32,560 bases of DNA from Pedosphaera sp. (GTDB taxonomy: Bacteria; Verrucomicrobiota; Verrucomicrobiia; Limisphaerales; JADLHS01), in assembly GCA_009695195.1 (NCBI GenBank), contig SIBJ01000045.1:1-32560 (forward strand), read 5' to 3'. Within the stretch, counting starts at the first letter, position 1. Each line of letters starts with the position of its first letter. A model generated the notes under the pieces. That model worked only from the letters and a program-made list of their open reading frames with translations, was not told where the DNA came from and ran no database searches. This document shows, piece by piece, positions 32,334 through 32,560 of this stretch. Both the position numbers and the translations under genes were made by a program.

Positions 32334-32450
32334 GGACTGCGGTGGCAAGTCGGACGCGACACCGCTTGCGAGCGAACGGGGCGGGTTGCTCATTGCCAGC
32401 GCCGTCGTCGGTGCCAAAGCGGTGTCGCGTCCGCCTTGCCACCGCAGTCC
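32334..32450. repeat. 34-bp inverted repeat (33/34) with 49-nt centre
   Basis: The left arm (32334-32367, starts GGACTGCGGTGGCAAG) and right arm (32417-32450, ends CTTGCCACCGCAGTCC) are complementary at 33 of 34 positions. There is no open frame or transposase within. It belongs, from memory, to GGACTGCGG-type intergenic repeats common in related genomes. The flanking region to 32560 holds no gene I can support. Confidence 0.85.
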
Positions 32451-32560
32451 ATAATGCCCTCACCCGTGAATGGCGCTTAGATAAGGAAAAACGCGTCAGC
32501 AATTGTACGCGAATATAACTGGATCCTTGGAGCGAGTTGTTTCAAAGTGGCGCATGAAAC

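Noticed and set aside
32460..32560. Partial gene at the right edge
   Set aside because: A minus-strand frame of about 27 codons is open to the edge but too short and featureless to support.

Overview
The window reads as a high-GC, gene-dense bacterial chromosome segment. My best guess is the Verrucomicrobiota (Pedosphaera/Limisphaera-like). This is inferred from the style of the genes, not from a marker gene: giant secreted beta-helix proteins, Fn3-like modules and C-termini ending in FYR, a long-form IspH, GSII beside GSI, GGAGCG...CGCTCC intergenic palindromes, and almost no Shine-Dalgarno sequences. No phage, IS, CRISPR or plasmid genes were seen.

Layout. 1-1014: the tail of a coupled operon ending in a SAM methyltransferase. 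1224-2429: a YeiH-type permease. 2491-3319 (minus): an overlapping pair, a DUF6036-type nucleotidyltransferase-like protein and a 99-aa partner. 3468-4688 (minus): ispH. 4868-4945: tRNA-Pro(UGG). 5110-6924: an APC permease with a C-terminal UspA-like domain. 7143-14140: a nitrogen-assimilation block with PII and ammonium channel (glnK-amtB), a GSII glutamine synthetase (glnII) and a GSI glutamine synthetase (glnA). Near-identical sigma-54 promoters precede glnK and glnII. Between them, on the minus strand, sits a translationally coupled mini-kinase/PP2C phosphatase pair. 14280-19605: a FecR-like lipoprotein, aroE, then prepilin peptidase, class A acid phosphatase and an NPP-type phosphodiesterase in a tight operon. 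19572-23026 (minus): adenosine deaminase, a secreted modular protein and rluE. 23095-32148 (minus): a single reading frame of about 3,017 codons for a giant exported beta-helix/DUF11/Calx-beta/beta-propeller protein, cut by one in-frame TAG at codon 1432.

How the parts fit. AmtB imports ammonium, PII senses nitrogen status, and GSII/GSI fix ammonium into glutamine. Sigma-54 control would induce glnK-amtB and glnII together under nitrogen limitation, while the GSI enzyme keeps the Tyr adenylylation motif and has no visible sigma-54 site. The NPP, acid phosphatase and adenosine deaminase genes could form a nucleotide-scavenging route that also releases ammonium (inference).

Strongest items for a second look: the lone amber codon in the giant gene (no gene I called here ends in TAG), the 132-aa kinase coupled to a PP2C phosphatase inside the nitrogen locus, the paired sigma-54 promoters, a family of tandem stem-loops with conserved outer arms but divergent inner stems, and a C-terminal tail shared by the two large secreted proteins. 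Repeat, promoter and family calls were made by eye, without database searches.
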